DNA from: UMGS1783 sp900555065
Lineage (GTDB): Bacteria > Bacillota > Clostridia > Oscillospirales > UMGS1783
Reading direction: 5' to 3'
DNA: 64,000 nt
Assembly (NCBI GenBank): GCA_937991645.1
Contig: CALKPL010000038.1
Location: forward strand, 119,105-183,104
Shown in pieces: positions 7,766-16,648 of this stretch. A program made the position numbers and the translations under genes. Under the pieces are notes generated by a model. That model searched no databases and was not told where the DNA came from. It saw only the letters and a list, made by a program, of their open reading frames with translations. Positions within the stretch are counted from its first letter, which is position 1. Each line of letters starts with the position of its first letter.

Positions 7766-9916
7766 CTATTTCACAGGTCGAATCGTATTGGTCACATCCA
7801 ACAGCATTCCGTCGAAAAGCTCGTCTTCTGTTGCTGCACTGATAAGAATCACAAACGCCAAGCCGCCGTACTCGCCGCCGTAAACGCTGAGATAGGTGTC
7901 ATCTTCAGTATAGGTGTACTCATCAACAATCCAGTCAATTCCGCCGCTCTTGTATTGCCAACGTTCTTTTCGCGGTTGAAAAGATTCTTTGACCAGTACT
8001 TCCGCAATACCATCCATCCAGATTTCCTTATTGAAAGTATCGCTTATCTGCTGACTTTGCACTTCCACACCAACCGCAGCCGTACTTTTCTCCATCCTTA
8101 GCCGGCTTTCTCCGAGCACAGTAAACTGAATCTCGCTCTCGTCCTCCCAATAGAGGAATTGAAACGGGAGATTTTCATCATAAAATCGCTGGTAAATTGT
8201 GCCCGCCGGACCGTTGCTTCGGAAGGAATCCATTGCTGCAAAGATTTCCGCCTGCGCCTTCTCATCCCCCTGAGGATAGGAGCCGATAAGATTGTAGCAG
8301 CCAAACCCATTCTGGCATTCGATGAACGCCGCCAAAAATTCCATGGTTGTGCCTCCGCTTTCGGTAGCAGAAAACTGGATCAAGTAGGTGTCCAAAGAAC
8401 TGCCCTCCCGGTAACCCCGGCTGAGGATCTCATGCTTTGTGATATTGGTGCTCTCCAGCAGGCCGATATAATACTGGACATATTTCTCCGCGTTCTCCTC
8501 CACATCAGAAAGGGTATACACCGGAAAACCGGCGGCCTTATCGTAAAATCCCACCTGCAGGGTAGCGCTCCCATCCGATGAAGCAAAAGCTCCGCTGCCG
8601 GACTCTGTTTCTGCATACCCCTGGGGGATCCCCATGGTGATATTCAGATACTCCTGAGCGTAGTCCTGCAAGGCGACATCGTCTACGCCCTCGGGTTCCT
8701 GCACTGTTATATCGAAAGGAGTGCCAGATGGCCCGTCAGAAGAACCCGGCTCTGCTTTCCCGCCGGTCAGCGCACCGATCCCCGCTACTGCTCCCCAGAC
8801 GCCCAGACCCAGCACAGCAACGCACAGCACCAGCGCCGTGATCTGTACCCCGATATGGCTCCGCCGGAATCTGGTCCAAAGCCCCGGCTTTCCATCGGAA
8901 CCTGCAGCCGTTTGACCGGATGGCACAGCCATGGTACGGTGATGGAAAGACGCCGGGGTTTTCCCGGTAATCCCTTCAATAAAGGCCTCCATGGTGGAGA
9001 AACGATCCTCCGCTTTTACCGCGAGCGCCTTCATGATCGCCTGTTCCACCTGCGGAGGCAGGGGAACGCCCAGCTCCGAGGGCTTTTTCAGCGTATCGTT
9101 ATGGACCCGCATGATGGAATCCGGCGGCAGCTCCCCGGTCACGCAGCGGTACAGGGTGGCGCCCATGGCGTATACATCCGTCCACGGCCCCTGGTTCCCC
9201 TTACTGGAATACTGCTCCTCCGGCGCGTAGCCATGTTTCAGGATGACCGACACGCTTTTTTCATCTCCGATAGAAAACCGGGCCGCGCCGAAATCCAGCA
9301 GCTTGCTCTCTCCCTTGGAGGTAATGGAGATGTTGTCCGGGCTGATATCCCGGTGGGTCAGGTTCAGGGCATGAACCTGCGTCAACGCCTGCATCACCGG
9401 CATCAGGATGGTCAGCGCCTGGTCATAGGGAATCTTCCCGCCCTGGGATGCAACGTATGCCTTCAGGCTCATGCCGTCGATATATTCCATCACGAAATAG
9501 GCCGTGTTGTTTTCCTTAAAATAATTCTGCACCGACACGATGTTCGGCGTATTCTGCAGTTTGGCAAGGATCCGCGCTTCCTCTAAAAAGCGCTCCATGC
9601 CGTTTTGATAATCCTCCTGGCCCCGTCCGGTCAGTGCCACGCTGTACTTATCGGAATGCCGGGTAGCAAGACCGGAGGGCATATATTCCTTGACGGCTAC
9701 CTTAATCTCCAGCGTCAGGTCATAGCCCAGATAGGTGATGCCGAACCCGCCCACGCCCAGGACCTTTCCGGTCATGTAGCGGCCGTTCAGCAGTGCGCCC
9801 ATGGGCAGCGCCAAAAACGGCTGCTCCTCCTCCGCATTAAACCCGCAGTGGGGGCAGACAGGGGAATCGTCCGGCTTTTCCTGAAAGCAGCCATAGCAGA
9901 TATGTTCCAAGTTCAT
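7766..9916 (-). CDS. Zinc-ribbon Ser/Thr protein kinase, transmembrane (kinase 1)
   Basis: A 716-residue membrane kinase. Residues 7-24 form a zinc ribbon (C7, C10, C21, C24). The kinase domain spans about 45-315, with glycine loop G54-x-G56, lysine K76, HRD at 188-190, N195, DFG at 208-210 and an APEE motif. The catalytic loop reads HRDISPDN rather than the usual HRDLKPxN, a variant shared with the second kinase. One membrane helix near residue 360-380 leads to an extracellular domain of about 330 residues with no recognisable PASTA repeats. The kinase would phosphorylate cytoplasmic targets, probably FHA proteins of the operon, in response to an external signal. Its start overlaps the stop of a small ORF (ATGA). 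Confidence 0.9.
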   Translation of the reverse strand: MNLEHICYGCFQEKPDDSPVCPHCGFNAEEEQPFLALPMGALLNGRYMTGKVLGVGGFGITYLGYDLTLEIKVAVKEYMPSGLATRHSDKYSVALTGRGQEDYQNGMERFLEEARILAKLQNTPNIVSVQNYFKENNTAYFVMEYIDGMSLKAYVASQGGKIPYDQALTILMPVMQALTQVHALNLTHRDISPDNISITSKGESKLLDFGAARFSIGDEKSVSVILKHGYAPEEQYSSKGNQGPWTDVYAMGATLYRCVTGELPPDSIMRVHNDTLKKPSELGVPLPPQVEQAIMKALAVKAEDRFSTMEAFIEGITGKTPASFHHRTMAVPSGQTAAGSDGKPGLWTRFRRSHIGVQITALVLCVAVLGLGVWGAVAGIGALTGGKAEPGSSDGPSGTPFDITVQEPEGVDDVALQDYAQEYLNITMGIPQGYAETESGSGAFASSDGSATLQVGFYDKAAGFPVYTLSDVEENAEKYVQYYIGLLESTNITKHEILSRGYREGSSLDTYLIQFSATESGGTTMEFLAAFIECQNGFGCYNLIGSYPQGDEKAQAEIFAAMDSFRSNGPAGTIYQRFYDENLPFQFLYWEDESEIQFTVLGESRLRMEKSTAAVGVEVQSQQISDTFNKEIWMDGIAEVLVKESFQPRKERWQYKSGGIDWIVDEYTYTEDDTYLSVYGGEYGGLAFVILISAATEDELFDGMLLDVTNTIRPVK

Positions 9917-10047
9917 GTTTCACTCCTCTTCTTTGTACTTGCGCCCCGGCCTTTCACCCGCAACAGCAGAAAAACCACTTCCATCAACGCGATCATACCC
10001 AGCTCTTCCAGAATGAACGGAAAGACATTCATCATCTCCTCAATCAA
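9913..10047 (-). CDS. Small single-pass membrane protein coupled to kinase 1
   Basis: An open frame of 44 residues starts at TTG (10047), 9 nt after AAGGGAG. It carries one hydrophobic helix (MIALMEVVFLLLRV) followed by a basic tail (KGRGASTKKR). Its TGA overlaps the kinase ATG as ATGA, so translation is probably coupled. ATGs at 10035 and 10032 are alternative starts. The frame is open further upstream to a TAG and there encodes a CSVC motif, so this may be the remnant of a longer zinc-ribbon protein. Confidence 0.5.
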   Translation of the reverse strand: MIEEMMNVFPFILEELGMIALMEVVFLLLRVKGRGASTKKRSET

Positions 10048-10124
10048 GGGCTGTTTCTCCCTTTCCTCCAGACAAACCGAACAGAATACGGCCCCAGCGT
10101 CTTGGATCGTCGCAATCTATAACT

Positions 10125-10568
10125 CTAATATAAATACTCTAATATAAAACAGGCGATGGGCGTTCCCACAATTGCAAGCCACCCGCAGCACAGAAGGCAG
10201 ATCTGAATCATCCGATACATCTTGACATCGGCGGGACAGAAGTATTTTTCCGGATCAGATGGGTCAATGTAAATCTCCACCTCAGTTCCGATCTTCTTCT
10301 GCGCCTGATGATAGGCCAAATCGATGCCGGTGTTTTTTTGATAGACGCAGCCCATATACTCGTATTGGTATATCATAAAATAATGGTAGGAATGCTTGAT
10401 CCGAATCCTCAGCGGTTCGATGACGGTCGCTTTTAGAAAAACCGTGCAGCCGCTCCCTCTCTGCGTCTTTTTCTTGTAAAAGTGGGCAGGCACGAAAAAT
10501 ATCGCGCAAAGCGGATATATTATCGCGCATACAATCAGAATCCACGCAATATCCTCTGCAAAATTCAT
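10125..10568 (-). CDS. DUF3592-like membrane protein A
   Basis: A 147-residue protein; the start is the ATG 7 nt after AGGAGG. It has an N-terminal membrane helix, a central beta domain (YQYEYMGCVYQ ... GTEVEIYIDPSDPEKYFC) and a C-terminal helix. The Y-Y-x-G-x-x-Y then 'VG/IGTEV-IYIDPxDP' pattern is that of DUF3592-type proteins, small envelope proteins of unknown function. Two more genes of this shape lie in the operon at 10649 and 13544. A 14-bp direct repeat (CTCTAATATAAA type) overlaps its 3' end. Confidence 0.65.
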   Translation of the reverse strand: MNFAEDIAWILIVCAIIYPLCAIFFVPAHFYKKKTQRGSGCTVFLKATVIEPLRIRIKHSYHYFMIYQYEYMGCVYQKNTGIDLAYHQAQKKIGTEVEIYIDPSDPEKYFCPADVKMYRMIQICLLCCGWLAIVGTPIACFILEYLY

Positions 10569-10648
10569 GCGTCCCCCTCCTTTCCGCCCGCACCAATCTT
10601 TTTTAGGGAAACCGCCTGCCGCAGGTTTCGCTGCGGCAGGCACTGAAG

Positions 10649-11194
10649 CTATATTGTTAGCCACATGACTCCAATCATAATCAAAACCGCAATGACGAGA
10701 AGAGCGACGATCAGGTAGGCAAGGCGCTGCTGAAAGTAACCCTTTTCCTCCTCCAGGCAGTAAAAGCTGGTAGGTTTGGCCGGATCGATAAAAAGCGTAA
10801 GCTCCGTTCCCACCTTTTTCCGGGCCTGTTCCTCCATTGCCGGGACATTGCCGATCTGTTCATAGGTCTCTCCCCGGTAGGTATACCGGTACACGGGATA
10901 ATAGTAGAGTCCCAGCGTCGCCATCTTCACCCCGAGGGAGGCCGCCCGCCTTCCCGTGCCGCCCGCTCCGCTCAGAAAGTGCGCCGCGGAAACACCCCCT
11001 GCGGCTTTCAGCATGCGGTGCTTGTTTCTGGCGTGATAGTTTCCCACGTCCACAATGGCCGCCCGGCATTCCGCCGTGCAGGCTCTCTTCTTCTCCGTCG
11101 TTTTTCTTTTCTTCCTGTAGAACAGCCAGACGGAAACCAGAAGCGTGACAAGGCCGATGCCGCTCAGAACGAGAATTAGAATAAGATCTTCCAT
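10649..11194 (-). CDS. DUF3592-like membrane protein B
   Basis: The ATG at 11194 lies 9 nt after GGAGGG, so it is preferred over the ATG at 11212, which would sit inside the end of the upstream kinase gene. The 181-residue product has an N-terminal helix followed by FYRKKRK, a middle domain (YYYPVYRYTYRGETYEQ ... VGTELTLFIDPAKPTSFYC) and a C-terminal helix. It is a paralogue of the proteins at 10125 and 13544. No catalytic motif is visible. Its stop lies 80 nt from the next start. Confidence 0.65.
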   Translation of the reverse strand: MEDLILILVLSGIGLVTLLVSVWLFYRKKRKTTEKKRACTAECRAAIVDVGNYHARNKHRMLKAAGGVSAAHFLSGAGGTGRRAASLGVKMATLGLYYYPVYRYTYRGETYEQIGNVPAMEEQARKKVGTELTLFIDPAKPTSFYCLEEEKGYFQQRLAYLIVALLVIAVLIMIGVMWLTI

Positions 11195-11199
11195 GCTGG

Positions 11200-13479
11200 T
11201 TATCCCTCCCATGCACGGACGGACGCCATGGCCTGTTGATACAAAGCGACAACCGCATCTTTGTTGGAGCTGTTGAACATGCAGCTAACAGCGTAACACT
11301 TGCCGTCGATCATGGCGGAGGCAACACTGAACGTAAATTCATTCATGGTCCAATCCATGCACAGCCATTCCACACCGCCCGACTGCGACGTGTATGTTTC
11401 ACCTACGGAAACGCCTGCGCTAGACGCCACGTCTCTCTGAAACTGCAAGACCTCCTCCGGGCTGCTCATTCCCAGCTGGCCGGCATTCCCTATTTCCACA
11501 ATCCCGCTGTCCGGCGTAGCGCTCCCAAAGCCGGCTTCCATTGCCGCGTCCGTTGGGTAAATAACCAATTCGGCCGCCGCTCCGGCCTCTCCCAGGTTAA
11601 CAGTCGTGTCCATCACGCGTCCTGCTGCCACGGCATCGTCCACAATCACCTTGACGCCGCTCTTAGAGCCATAGTACATCTTGTACGTTGTCTCCGGCGC
11701 ACCGTTGCTCTCAAAGGACTGGATGATGGAATGGATTTCCGCTTCGGCGGCTTTGTCCCCCTTGGGATAGCTCGTGATGATGAAATAACAGCCGAAATCA
11801 TACCCCTCCACCGCCATAATGACCACTTCGTTGGAGACGCCTTCGCTGTCGGTGCCTTCAAGATAGATTTGATAGGCGCCTGCGCTTCCCACCTGATCGG
11901 GTCCGGCAGCAAGGATCTGATAATCCGAAACTTCAAACAGGTTCTGCATCAGGTTGGCGGCAATAGCTTCTCTCTGGGATTCCACATCGGCAAGGGAGTA
12001 GATGGGTCCGTCAATGTTCCAAAGATAATCCATCATCATACCGCAGCCTTTAGCCTCATTGATAAAAATCGTCTCCTCCTCAACCCTCGTATAATCCGAC
12101 GGGATCTCAATCGTAGCGTTGAGGATGCCAAGATCCTGCGCCACCATTTCCGCTGGAGGTTCTGTAGTAGGCTCTGGGTCTGTTGTCGGTTCCGGATTAC
12201 TCGTCTGCGGTTGGCTGATGACAGGCGTATTCCCACCGCCGCCCCCTCCTGTCGGCCTTTTTTCCCCTCCGCCGGAAAGCGCGATAGGAAGGATAATACA
12301 AAGGGCGATCACCGCCAGCAGCCCACCGCCGGAAACCCAGGCAACCACCGGATTGGCTTTCATATAGGAAAGGAACCGGGAGAACGCAGAGGGCTTTCCT
12401 GCCGCAGCACCCCCGCCGTTATAGGCGGGCTGCTGATAGGCAGTCTGCCCGTAGCCTTCCTGCCTGTAAGCGGTAGCCTGGGTGCGCTGGCTAATGCTGG
12501 CCGCCACCTGATCCTGTACGGAAACGCGCCCGTTCAGTGCCCCGATGAATGCCTCCATATTGGGGAAACGATCCTCGGTTTTTACCGCCAACGCTTTCAT
12601 GATGGCGTTTTCCACATTAGCCGGAATACGGAACCCCAGCTCCGACGGCCTTTTCATGGTATCCCCATGGATCCGTTCCACCGAATCTGGCGGAAGCTGC
12701 CCGGTAATGCAGCGGTACAGGGTAGCGCCCATGGCGTAAACATCCGTCCACGGTCCCTGATTGCCGTGGCTGGAATACTGTTCCTCCGGCGCGTAGCCAT
12801 GTTTTAAGATGACCGACACGCTCTTGCCGTCCCCCAGTGCGAACCGCGCCGCGCCGAAATCCAGCAGACGGCTTTCGCCTTTGGATGTGATATAGATATT
12901 GTCCGGGCTGATGTCCCGGTGCAGGAGGTTCAGCGCATGCACCTGAACCAGCGCTTCCATGATCGGCTGCAGAATGGCAATCGCCTGGTTATAGGGGATC
13001 TTATCCCCGTTTTTTGCCAGGTAGGCTTTCAGGCTCATACCGTCTATGTACTCCATCACAAAGTATGCGGTGCCGTTCTCTTTGAAATAGTTCTGCACCG
13101 ATACGATATGCGGGGTGTTTTGCAGCTTGGCAAGGATCTTCGCTTCATCCAAAAAGCGCTCCATACCGTACTGGTAATCCTCCTCCACCCGTCCGGTCAG
13201 CGCCACACTATAGTGGTCCGGATGCCTTGTGGCCAGGGCGGAGGGCATATATTCTTTAATCGCAACCTTGATCTCCAGTGTCAGGTCGTATCCCAGATAG
13301 GTGATACCGAACCCGCCAATGCCAAGCACCTTTCCTACCAGATATCTCCCGTTTAGGATCGTACCCAGGGGCAGCGCAAGATAGGGCTGCTCGTCGTTCT
13401 CATTAAATCCGCATCGGGGGCATGGAATCCCCGGTTCTTTTTCCGCGAAACAGCCATAACAAACACGTTCCGGATTCAT
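11200..13479 (-). CDS. Zinc-ribbon Ser/Thr protein kinase, transmembrane (kinase 2)
   Basis: A 759-residue paralogue of kinase 1. It has a zinc ribbon (C7, C10, C20, C23), a glycine loop near 53-58, K75, HRD at 187-189 with the same SPDN variant, N194 and DFG at 207-209. A Gln/Tyr-rich juxtamembrane linker follows, then a membrane helix near residue 375-395, a Pro/Thr/Glu-rich linker (SNPEPTTDPEPTTEP) and an extracellular domain whose sequence differs from that of kinase 1. The conserved kinase halves with diverged outer halves suggest two receptors feeding one cytoplasmic pathway. Between the two kinases sit the DUF3592-like genes. Confidence 0.9.
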   Translation of the reverse strand: MNPERVCYGCFAEKEPGIPCPRCGFNENDEQPYLALPLGTILNGRYLVGKVLGIGGFGITYLGYDLTLEIKVAIKEYMPSALATRHPDHYSVALTGRVEEDYQYGMERFLDEAKILAKLQNTPHIVSVQNYFKENGTAYFVMEYIDGMSLKAYLAKNGDKIPYNQAIAILQPIMEALVQVHALNLLHRDISPDNIYITSKGESRLLDFGAARFALGDGKSVSVILKHGYAPEEQYSSHGNQGPWTDVYAMGATLYRCITGQLPPDSVERIHGDTMKRPSELGFRIPANVENAIMKALAVKTEDRFPNMEAFIGALNGRVSVQDQVAASISQRTQATAYRQEGYGQTAYQQPAYNGGGAAAGKPSAFSRFLSYMKANPVVAWVSGGGLLAVIALCIILPIALSGGGEKRPTGGGGGGNTPVISQPQTSNPEPTTDPEPTTEPPAEMVAQDLGILNATIEIPSDYTRVEEETIFINEAKGCGMMMDYLWNIDGPIYSLADVESQREAIAANLMQNLFEVSDYQILAAGPDQVGSAGAYQIYLEGTDSEGVSNEVVIMAVEGYDFGCYFIITSYPKGDKAAEAEIHSIIQSFESNGAPETTYKMYYGSKSGVKVIVDDAVAAGRVMDTTVNLGEAGAAAELVIYPTDAAMEAGFGSATPDSGIVEIGNAGQLGMSSPEEVLQFQRDVASSAGVSVGETYTSQSGGVEWLCMDWTMNEFTFSVASAMIDGKCYAVSCMFNSSNKDAVVALYQQAMASVRAWEG

Positions 13480-13543
13480 TCTCCCACCTCCTCAAGCAAT
13501 GTATTTTAAGTATAAAACGATGTATTTTGATAGCAAAATACAG

Positions 13544-14065
13544 TCACTCCTTCCGATTTTTGGACCAGGCATCGTAACACAGATCACCCAGCAGGAGCAA
13601 TCCCAGCGCCACCAGGAACCCGATCCACCCGCCCCAGCCCACTAAAGGAAAAAGTGCAAAGGCAATTCCAAACGCAGACAAGATAAGGGCATTGATTACA
13701 CGTTCCCTATTCTCAGAGGGGCAGGAAAAGTGCCGGGGATTCTTTTCATCCACAAAGAGCACCTCATAACTACCGACTTTGATTTCGTCCTTTTTGGAAT
13801 ACTTTACCCGGGATACTACCCGATACTCCCGTCCATCCAATGTGTACTGGTAGACCGGATGGTATTCATAGTTGATAATGGAAAAATCGGTGAAATCGTC
13901 GTCTGTCCAGCTGACGTCCACATCGCAGATGACGGCGTTCACTCTTCTCCGGCAGCGACGCTTTGACCGTACAGTCCGACAGAATGCCAAAATGATTCCG
14001 AAGAGAAACAAACATACTCCAAGGGCAAAGAACAAAATATCCCCCATCGCGTCCGTTGCATTCAT
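13544..14065 (-). CDS. DUF3592-like membrane protein C
   Basis: A 173-residue protein with an N-terminal membrane helix, a basic loop (RSKRRCRRR), a beta domain (YEYHPVYQYTLDGREY ... VGSYEVLFVDEKNPRHFSC) and two closely spaced C-terminal hydrophobic stretches. It has the same layout as the proteins at 10125 and 10649. Its ATG overlaps the stop of the 108-residue gene (ATGA), so the two are translationally coupled. A 9-bp hairpin (TGTATTTTG/CAAAATACA) lies in the 64-nt gap before kinase 2. Confidence 0.65.
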   Translation of the reverse strand: MNATDAMGDILFFALGVCLFLFGIILAFCRTVRSKRRCRRRVNAVICDVDVSWTDDDFTDFSIINYEYHPVYQYTLDGREYRVVSRVKYSKKDEIKVGSYEVLFVDEKNPRHFSCPSENRERVINALILSAFGIAFALFPLVGWGGWIGFLVALGLLLLGDLCYDAWSKNRKE

Positions 14066-14388
14066 GCTCCAAACGATTTTATCTCAGCTATGACAAAGAG
14101 TTCCTCCGATACCTGCCGCACCCGGTCGACATGCCGCAAGAGCAGCGCCTCCAGCCATTTTTCTGCATTGGCCGCTTTTAGAAATTCAATCTGTACTTCC
14201 AGGGGTTCAATGTAGAACTCACCTGCATACGCCAGCGCCCCTTCACCTTCCGACAGCGCCGGGAACTCGTGGAGTTCTTTCATTTCACCGTCTGCAGTCA
14301 GGTGGAAGACAGCCGCCAGTTCCCGGCCGGCGGCGTCCTCTCCCCACGCTTCCTGGATTCTTCCGTTTTTTAAACAATACCCTGCCAT
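14062..14388 (-). CDS. Small cytoplasmic protein of unknown function
   Basis: A 108-residue acidic protein without signal peptide or membrane segment. The C-terminal half is helical (IEPLEVQIEFLKAANAEKWLEALLLRHVDRVRQ). It overlaps the next gene by 4 nt and follows the protease-FHA gene by 6 nt, so it belongs to the signalling operon. I recognise no family and no catalytic residues. Confidence 0.6.
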   Translation of the reverse strand: MAGYCLKNGRIQEAWGEDAAGRELAAVFHLTADGEMKELHEFPALSEGEGALAYAGEFYIEPLEVQIEFLKAANAEKWLEALLLRHVDRVRQVSEELFVIAEIKSFGA

Positions 14389-14394
14389 AACGGG

Positions 14395-15714
14395 TTACTC
14401 CTTGCTCACCACAAACCGGTTGGCGTTGTCGCACAGGTAGAAGGTGTCCCCGGTCGACAATTTTTCCGCCACATTCGCCGTCAGCTTTTTGCCGTTGCCC
14501 AGGAACGTGCCGTAGGACGATCCCAGATCGGTGATGATAAAGCAGTCTTCATTCGGGTCGTAGACTACCTGGCAGTGCCGCCCGCTGATACCCGGCGTGT
14601 TTTTATCGAATACGATGTTACAGGTTGCCGGGTCTCGGCCGATGACCACCTTGCCCTTTAACAGGTCAAAGCTCTGGCCAGAGTATTTTCCTGTCACGCC
14701 GCGCAGCACAGCCCGTTTTTCCACAGGGCCGCGGCCGCCTCTTGCAGGCGCTTTTCCGGTTCCCGCGCCCGCCGCGGCAGGTGCCGGAGCCCCCTGTACG
14801 CCCTTCTGGGACGTTACCAGCAGGATGATGCCGCCGATGAGCGCCAGCACGCCGATGGGCAGGAACACATAGGCAAACCAGGGCTGGGTCCAGGAGAGTC
14901 CGCCGCCTGCCATGGTGTATTCGATCTGCTCCCCGTCCAGGATCTTGGTCAATTCGTCTATGACAATTGCGTAGTTCATGCCCAGGGGCACGCCGGTCTG
15001 GGGATCCGTTGCGGCGGAGGTGTTGATGCCGATGACACGGCCCCTCTCATCCACCAGGGGGCCGCCGGAGTTGCCGCCGGCAATGGACACATCCATCTGG
15101 AAGGCCTCGTGGGTGGCCCAGGCGGGGATCACCTGGTTGCTGATGATGCCCCGGGTGATAGTCACGTCGTCCATGCCGAAGGTGGGGAAGGTCTGGCGGT
15201 TGGAGGAATCCCCGGGGAAGCCCAGGGCATAGGCCGTCATGCCCATCTCCACCGTGTCAGAGTCCCGCAGGGTGAGGGCCACCCGTTTGTCGGTGGGAGA
15301 GGGGATCTTGACGATGGCGATGTCCTTCTCCGTCCCGGGGGAGTAGTACACCACCTGGGCCTGGACGTAGTCGTTTTCCGCCTCGGAGTAAAAGACCTGC
15401 ACCTTGCCGAAGATCTGGCCGGGGTAGAGCTTGGGATACTCATAGGCCTCTGCCACCACATGACCGTTGGTGACAAAGTACTCCACCGGCTCTCCCGGCT
15501 TGCCAATGGCCCAACCGGTGCCCCAGCCGTACTGGGAGTTGCCCTGGGTGTCGGAGATGGTGCCCCGCACCATGACGATGCCGTTGCGCACCTCATAGGG
15601 ATCCATACCGCCCCCGCCTACCAGGCCCAATACGCCGAACACGCCGGCGGCCAGGCCAATAACCAGCAGCAGGATGGCAACAACCTGCTTACCCGATGAC
15701 TTTTTCGCTTCCAT
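14395..15714 (-). CDS. Transmembrane trypsin-like protease with cytoplasmic FHA domain
   Basis: A 439-residue protein. A membrane helix at about 11-33 is followed by a DegP/HtrA-type serine protease domain with the full triad: H85 (TNGHVV), D131 (KDIAIVKI) and S216 (GGNSGGPL). No PDZ domain follows. A second helix at about 281-301 and an Ala/Gly/Pro linker lead to a C-terminal FHA domain (about 335-435; IGRD, SGRH, GSSYGTFL). The order of helices puts the protease outside and the phosphothreonine-binding domain inside, so it could link kinase state to surface proteolysis. That link is inferred. It overlaps the PP2C gene by 26 nt. Confidence 0.9.
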   Translation of the reverse strand: MEAKKSSGKQVVAILLLVIGLAAGVFGVLGLVGGGGMDPYEVRNGIVMVRGTISDTQGNSQYGWGTGWAIGKPGEPVEYFVTNGHVVAEAYEYPKLYPGQIFGKVQVFYSEAENDYVQAQVVYYSPGTEKDIAIVKIPSPTDKRVALTLRDSDTVEMGMTAYALGFPGDSSNRQTFPTFGMDDVTITRGIISNQVIPAWATHEAFQMDVSIAGGNSGGPLVDERGRVIGINTSAATDPQTGVPLGMNYAIVIDELTKILDGEQIEYTMAGGGLSWTQPWFAYVFLPIGVLALIGGIILLVTSQKGVQGAPAPAAAGAGTGKAPARGGRGPVEKRAVLRGVTGKYSGQSFDLLKGKVVIGRDPATCNIVFDKNTPGISGRHCQVVYDPNEDCFIITDLGSSYGTFLGNGKKLTANVAEKLSTGDTFYLCDNANRFVVSKE

Positions 15715-16645
15715 TATGATTCCTCCTTATTTTCCCATGGTATTTCAATGCGATGGCCGTATAGTTATCCTGGCCCGGCTTTCCGGCTGCCAGGATTTCC
15801 TCCTCCAGCTTGTCGCAGCACGCCTGGGAAGAGAGCGCCATGGCTTCCCGAATCTGCTTCAGGGTCAGTGTATCGCTGACGCCGTCCGAGCAGAGCAGCA
15901 GCGCGTCCTCCGGCTGGAGAAGAAAGGGCATACGGGTATAGTCGCATGTTACTTCTTCTTTTCCTATGTACTCCGAAAGGGCTCCCGCCTGAGGATCTTG
16001 AAACGCTTCCTCCACGGGGAACGCCCCGTCCAGCGCCCTCAAAATCAAATCGTTCTTAAATTCCTGCCGGGCATTTAACCCATAGAGTTTGTTTTCCCTG
16101 AGCAGGAACAGATCGCTGTCGCCTACGCACCAGAAGGAGAGGCGATTCTCTTTGAGCAGGGCCGCCACCAGGGTAGTCCCCCCGTGCCCGCGAAACTGCT
16201 GGTAGACTCTGGCGCTTCGCTGGTATACCCAGCCGGGCACATCGCTGTCATCTGCCCAAGGAAAGATCCCCACCAACTGGGAGGCAGTTTCCGCAGCGAT
16301 CATGCCGCCCTCCGCCATACCGCCCATGCCGTCGCACAGCACAGCGAGCAGCCCGTCTTCCTCATAACGATCCATGCGGGAGATGCCGAAAGCGTCCTGC
16401 TGTTCTTCCCGGCTGCCAACGCCCTGTAGGTTGGCAAGCTCCAGTTCCGGCAGCGGTTCCGGACGTTCCGTAATCGGTTCTTCCACCGCCTGATCCCCCC
16501 GCTTCTTTTTCTTCTTCCGCCGTATCAGGAAAAAGGCGAGAATCAGCGCCAATAGAAGCGCTGCGCCCGCCGCAACCGCCATCCAGACGCGGATGACGGT
16601 ATCCGGAAACAGCGGCTGGTTTAACCATGAAAGTACACGCTCCAT
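15689..16645 (-). CDS. Membrane-anchored PP2C-family protein phosphatase
   Basis: A 318-residue protein that begins with one membrane helix (about 18-42) and a run of basic residues (RRKKKKKRG). The PP2C catalytic domain carries all the hallmark metal-binding motifs: REEQQDAFG, DGMGGMAEGG, GGTTLV, CSDGVSDTL and GQDNYTA. It should dephosphorylate Ser/Thr residues modified by the two kinases. Its 3' end overlaps the start of the protease-FHA gene, and its start lies 3 nt after the FHA gene. Confidence 0.9.
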   Translation of the reverse strand: MERVLSWLNQPLFPDTVIRVWMAVAAGAALLLALILAFFLIRRKKKKKRGDQAVEEPITERPEPLPELELANLQGVGSREEQQDAFGISRMDRYEEDGLLAVLCDGMGGMAEGGMIAAETASQLVGIFPWADDSDVPGWVYQRSARVYQQFRGHGGTTLVAALLKENRLSFWCVGDSDLFLLRENKLYGLNARQEFKNDLILRALDGAFPVEEAFQDPQAGALSEYIGKEEVTCDYTRMPFLLQPEDALLLCSDGVSDTLTLKQIREAMALSSQACCDKLEEEILAAGKPGQDNYTAIALKYHGKIRRNHNGSEKVIG

Positions 16646-16648
16646 CCT

